Shown here: one piece after another, positions 21,420-22,378 of the stretch
How positions within the stretch are numbered: position 1 is the first letter of the stretch
Layout: the number at the start of each line of letters is the position of its first letter
DNA from: Candidatus Methylomirabilota bacterium
GTDB lineage: Bacteria > Methylomirabilota > Methylomirabilia > Methylomirabilales > 2-02-FULL-66-22
Length of the DNA: 22,378 nucleotides
Reading direction: 5' to 3'
Assembly: GCA_016209725.1 (NCBI GenBank)
Contig: JACQVO010000257.1
Span: 1 to 22,378 of the forward strand
Translations under genes and position numbers: made by a program
The notes under the pieces: model-generated
What the model was told of the DNA's origin: nothing
Database searches by the model: none
The model's input: only the letters and a program-made list of their open reading frames with translations

Positions 21420-21433
21420 AGCGAGGGAGAGGG

Positions 21434-22378
21434 ATGGCCCTGATCGTCCAGAAGTACGGGGGAACCTCGGTGGGTGACGTGGATCGCATCCAGAACGTGG
21501 CCAGGCGGGTGACCGAGGCCCGCGGGGCAGGGCACGACGTGGTGGTGGTGGTCTCGGCCATGGCCGGCGAGACGGACCGGCTCATCGGCTTGGCTCACAA
21601 GATCACCGACCGGCCCGACGAGCGCGAGCTGGATGTGATCCTGGCCACGGGGGAGCAGGTCAGCATCGGCCTGCTGTCCCTGGCCATCCAGGGGCTGGGC
21701 TTCGGCGCGCGGAGCTTCACCGGCGGGCAGGTGCGCATCCAGACGGACGATGTTCACACCAAGGCCCGGATCGTGAGCATCGACGCCGAGCGGGTCCGGC
21801 AGGCCCTGGCCGACGGCGAGGTCGCCATCGTGGCCGGCTTCCAGGGGGTCAGTGCCGAGGACGAGATCACCACGCTGGGGCGGGGCGGTTCGGACCTGAC
21901 GGCGGTGGCCATGGCCGCGGCCGTGTCCGCCGATGTCTGTGAGATCTACACCGACGTGGACGGGGTGTACACCACGGACCCGAACATCGTGCCCGAGGCC
22001 CGCAAACTGGATCGCATCTCCTATGACGAGATGCTGGAGATGGCCAGCCTGGGCGCCAAGGTGCTCCAGACACGCTCGGTGGAGTACGCCAAGAACTACG
22101 GCGTGCCGGTTCACGTGCGCTCCAGCTTCAATTACAATCCCGGGACGATGGTAGTCAAGGAGGATGCGGCCATGGAGAGAGTGGTGGTCTCGGGCATCGC
22201 CTACAACAAGCAGGAGGCCAAGATCACTGTGACCCGGGTGGCGGACCGTCCCGGGATCGCGGCGGCGCTGTTCGGGCGGGTGGCCGAGGCCAACATCGTG
22301 GTGGACATGATCGTCCAGAACATCAGCCAGGATGAATTTACGGACATCTCTTTCACCGTCCCCAAGGCGGACTACGCC
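21434..22378 (+). CDS. lysC: Aspartate kinase, 5' part (runs off the window end)
   Basis: The enzyme phosphorylates L-aspartate at the start of lysine, threonine and methionine synthesis. About 315 codons are visible of a family length near 405-410. The N-terminus VQKYGGTSVGD is the kinase signature, followed by VVVVVSAMAGETDRL, ATGEQVSIGLLS, TLGRGGSDLTAVAMAAA and EIYTDVDGVYTTDP in the amino-acid-kinase domain (to about residue 235). The first ACT domain begins at about 255 (VVVSGIAYNKQEAKITVTRVADRPGIAAALFGRVAEANIVVDMIVQNIS), so allosteric control by lysine or threonine is likely. ATG 21434 has GAGGGAGAGGG upstream. The frame is open to the window edge. Whether it shares a transcript with plsY depends on whether the intervening repeat element terminates transcription. 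Confidence 0.96.
   Translation, partial: MALIVQKYGGTSVGDVDRIQNVARRVTEARGAGHDVVVVVSAMAGETDRLIGLAHKITDRPDERELDVILATGEQVSIGLLSLAIQGLGFGARSFTGGQVRIQTDDVHTKARIVSIDAERVRQALADGEVAIVAGFQGVSAEDEITTLGRGGSDLTAVAMAAAVSADVCEIYTDVDGVYTTDPNIVPEARKLDRISYDEMLEMASLGAKVLQTRSVEYAKNYGVPVHVRSSFNYNPGTMVVKEDAAMERVVVSGIAYNKQEAKITVTRVADRPGIAAALFGRVAEANIVVDMIVQNISQDEFTDISFTVPKADYA

Overview
All confidently called genes lie on the + strand. The window is GC-rich, with strong G/C preference at third codon positions. It encodes lipopolysaccharide transport (LptC/A/B), sigma-54, a regulatory-type PTS and bacterial phospholipid synthesis, so the source is a diderm bacterium. The block lptC-lptA-lptB-rpoN-hpf-hprK-rapZ-EIIA-HPr is best known from Proteobacteria but also occurs in neighbouring phyla. 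An uncultured Methylomirabilota/Rokubacteria-like or deltaproteobacteria-like genome would fit. That placement is inference from gene content only.

Layout. (1) 1-1216: the 3' end of a probable membrane protein, then a promoter and a two-gene wHTH-nucleotidyltransferase/HEPN module whose catalytic motifs look eroded. (2) 1217-1907: accessory-looking DNA with two identical 16-codon lysine-rich microgenes, each behind a very strong Shine-Dalgarno (SD) sequence, then an AT-rich patch with a possible promoter and a hairpin-plus-U-tract terminator that could bound a small RNA or leader. (3) 1908-5766: aldehyde dehydrogenase, ornithine cyclodeaminase/mu-crystallin-family reductase and glutaryl-CoA dehydrogenase, together suggesting lysine/pipecolate breakdown through glutaryl-CoA. 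(4) 5811-14373: a long operon starting from a possibly leaderless promoter: lptC, lptA, lptB, rpoN, hpf, a short hprK, rapZ, mannose-type EIIA, a GH57 alpha-glucan enzyme and HPr. Several junctions overlap by 4 nt. (5) 14374-15579: a small unknown gene with an ambiguous start, and a LipM-type octanoyltransferase. (6) 15684-22378: a promoter, a 1145-residue TPR protein, an ExeA/MshM-type AAA ATPase, pgsA, plsY and the 5' part of lysC.

How the genes work together. LptC/A/B move lipopolysaccharide toward the outer membrane. RpoN, Hpf, HprK, RapZ, EIIA and HPr form a phosphorylation and stress control group, here joined to an alpha-glucan enzyme. PgsA and PlsY are consecutive phospholipid-synthesis genes downstream of a TPR/ATPase pair that probably serves a cell-envelope machine.

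The least explained items are the twin lysine-rich microgenes, the possible leader or small RNA at 1594-1770, and two inverted-repeat elements with exact 7-bp and 8-bp periodicities that bracket plsY. No tRNA, rRNA, CRISPR array, transposase or insertion sequence was seen.
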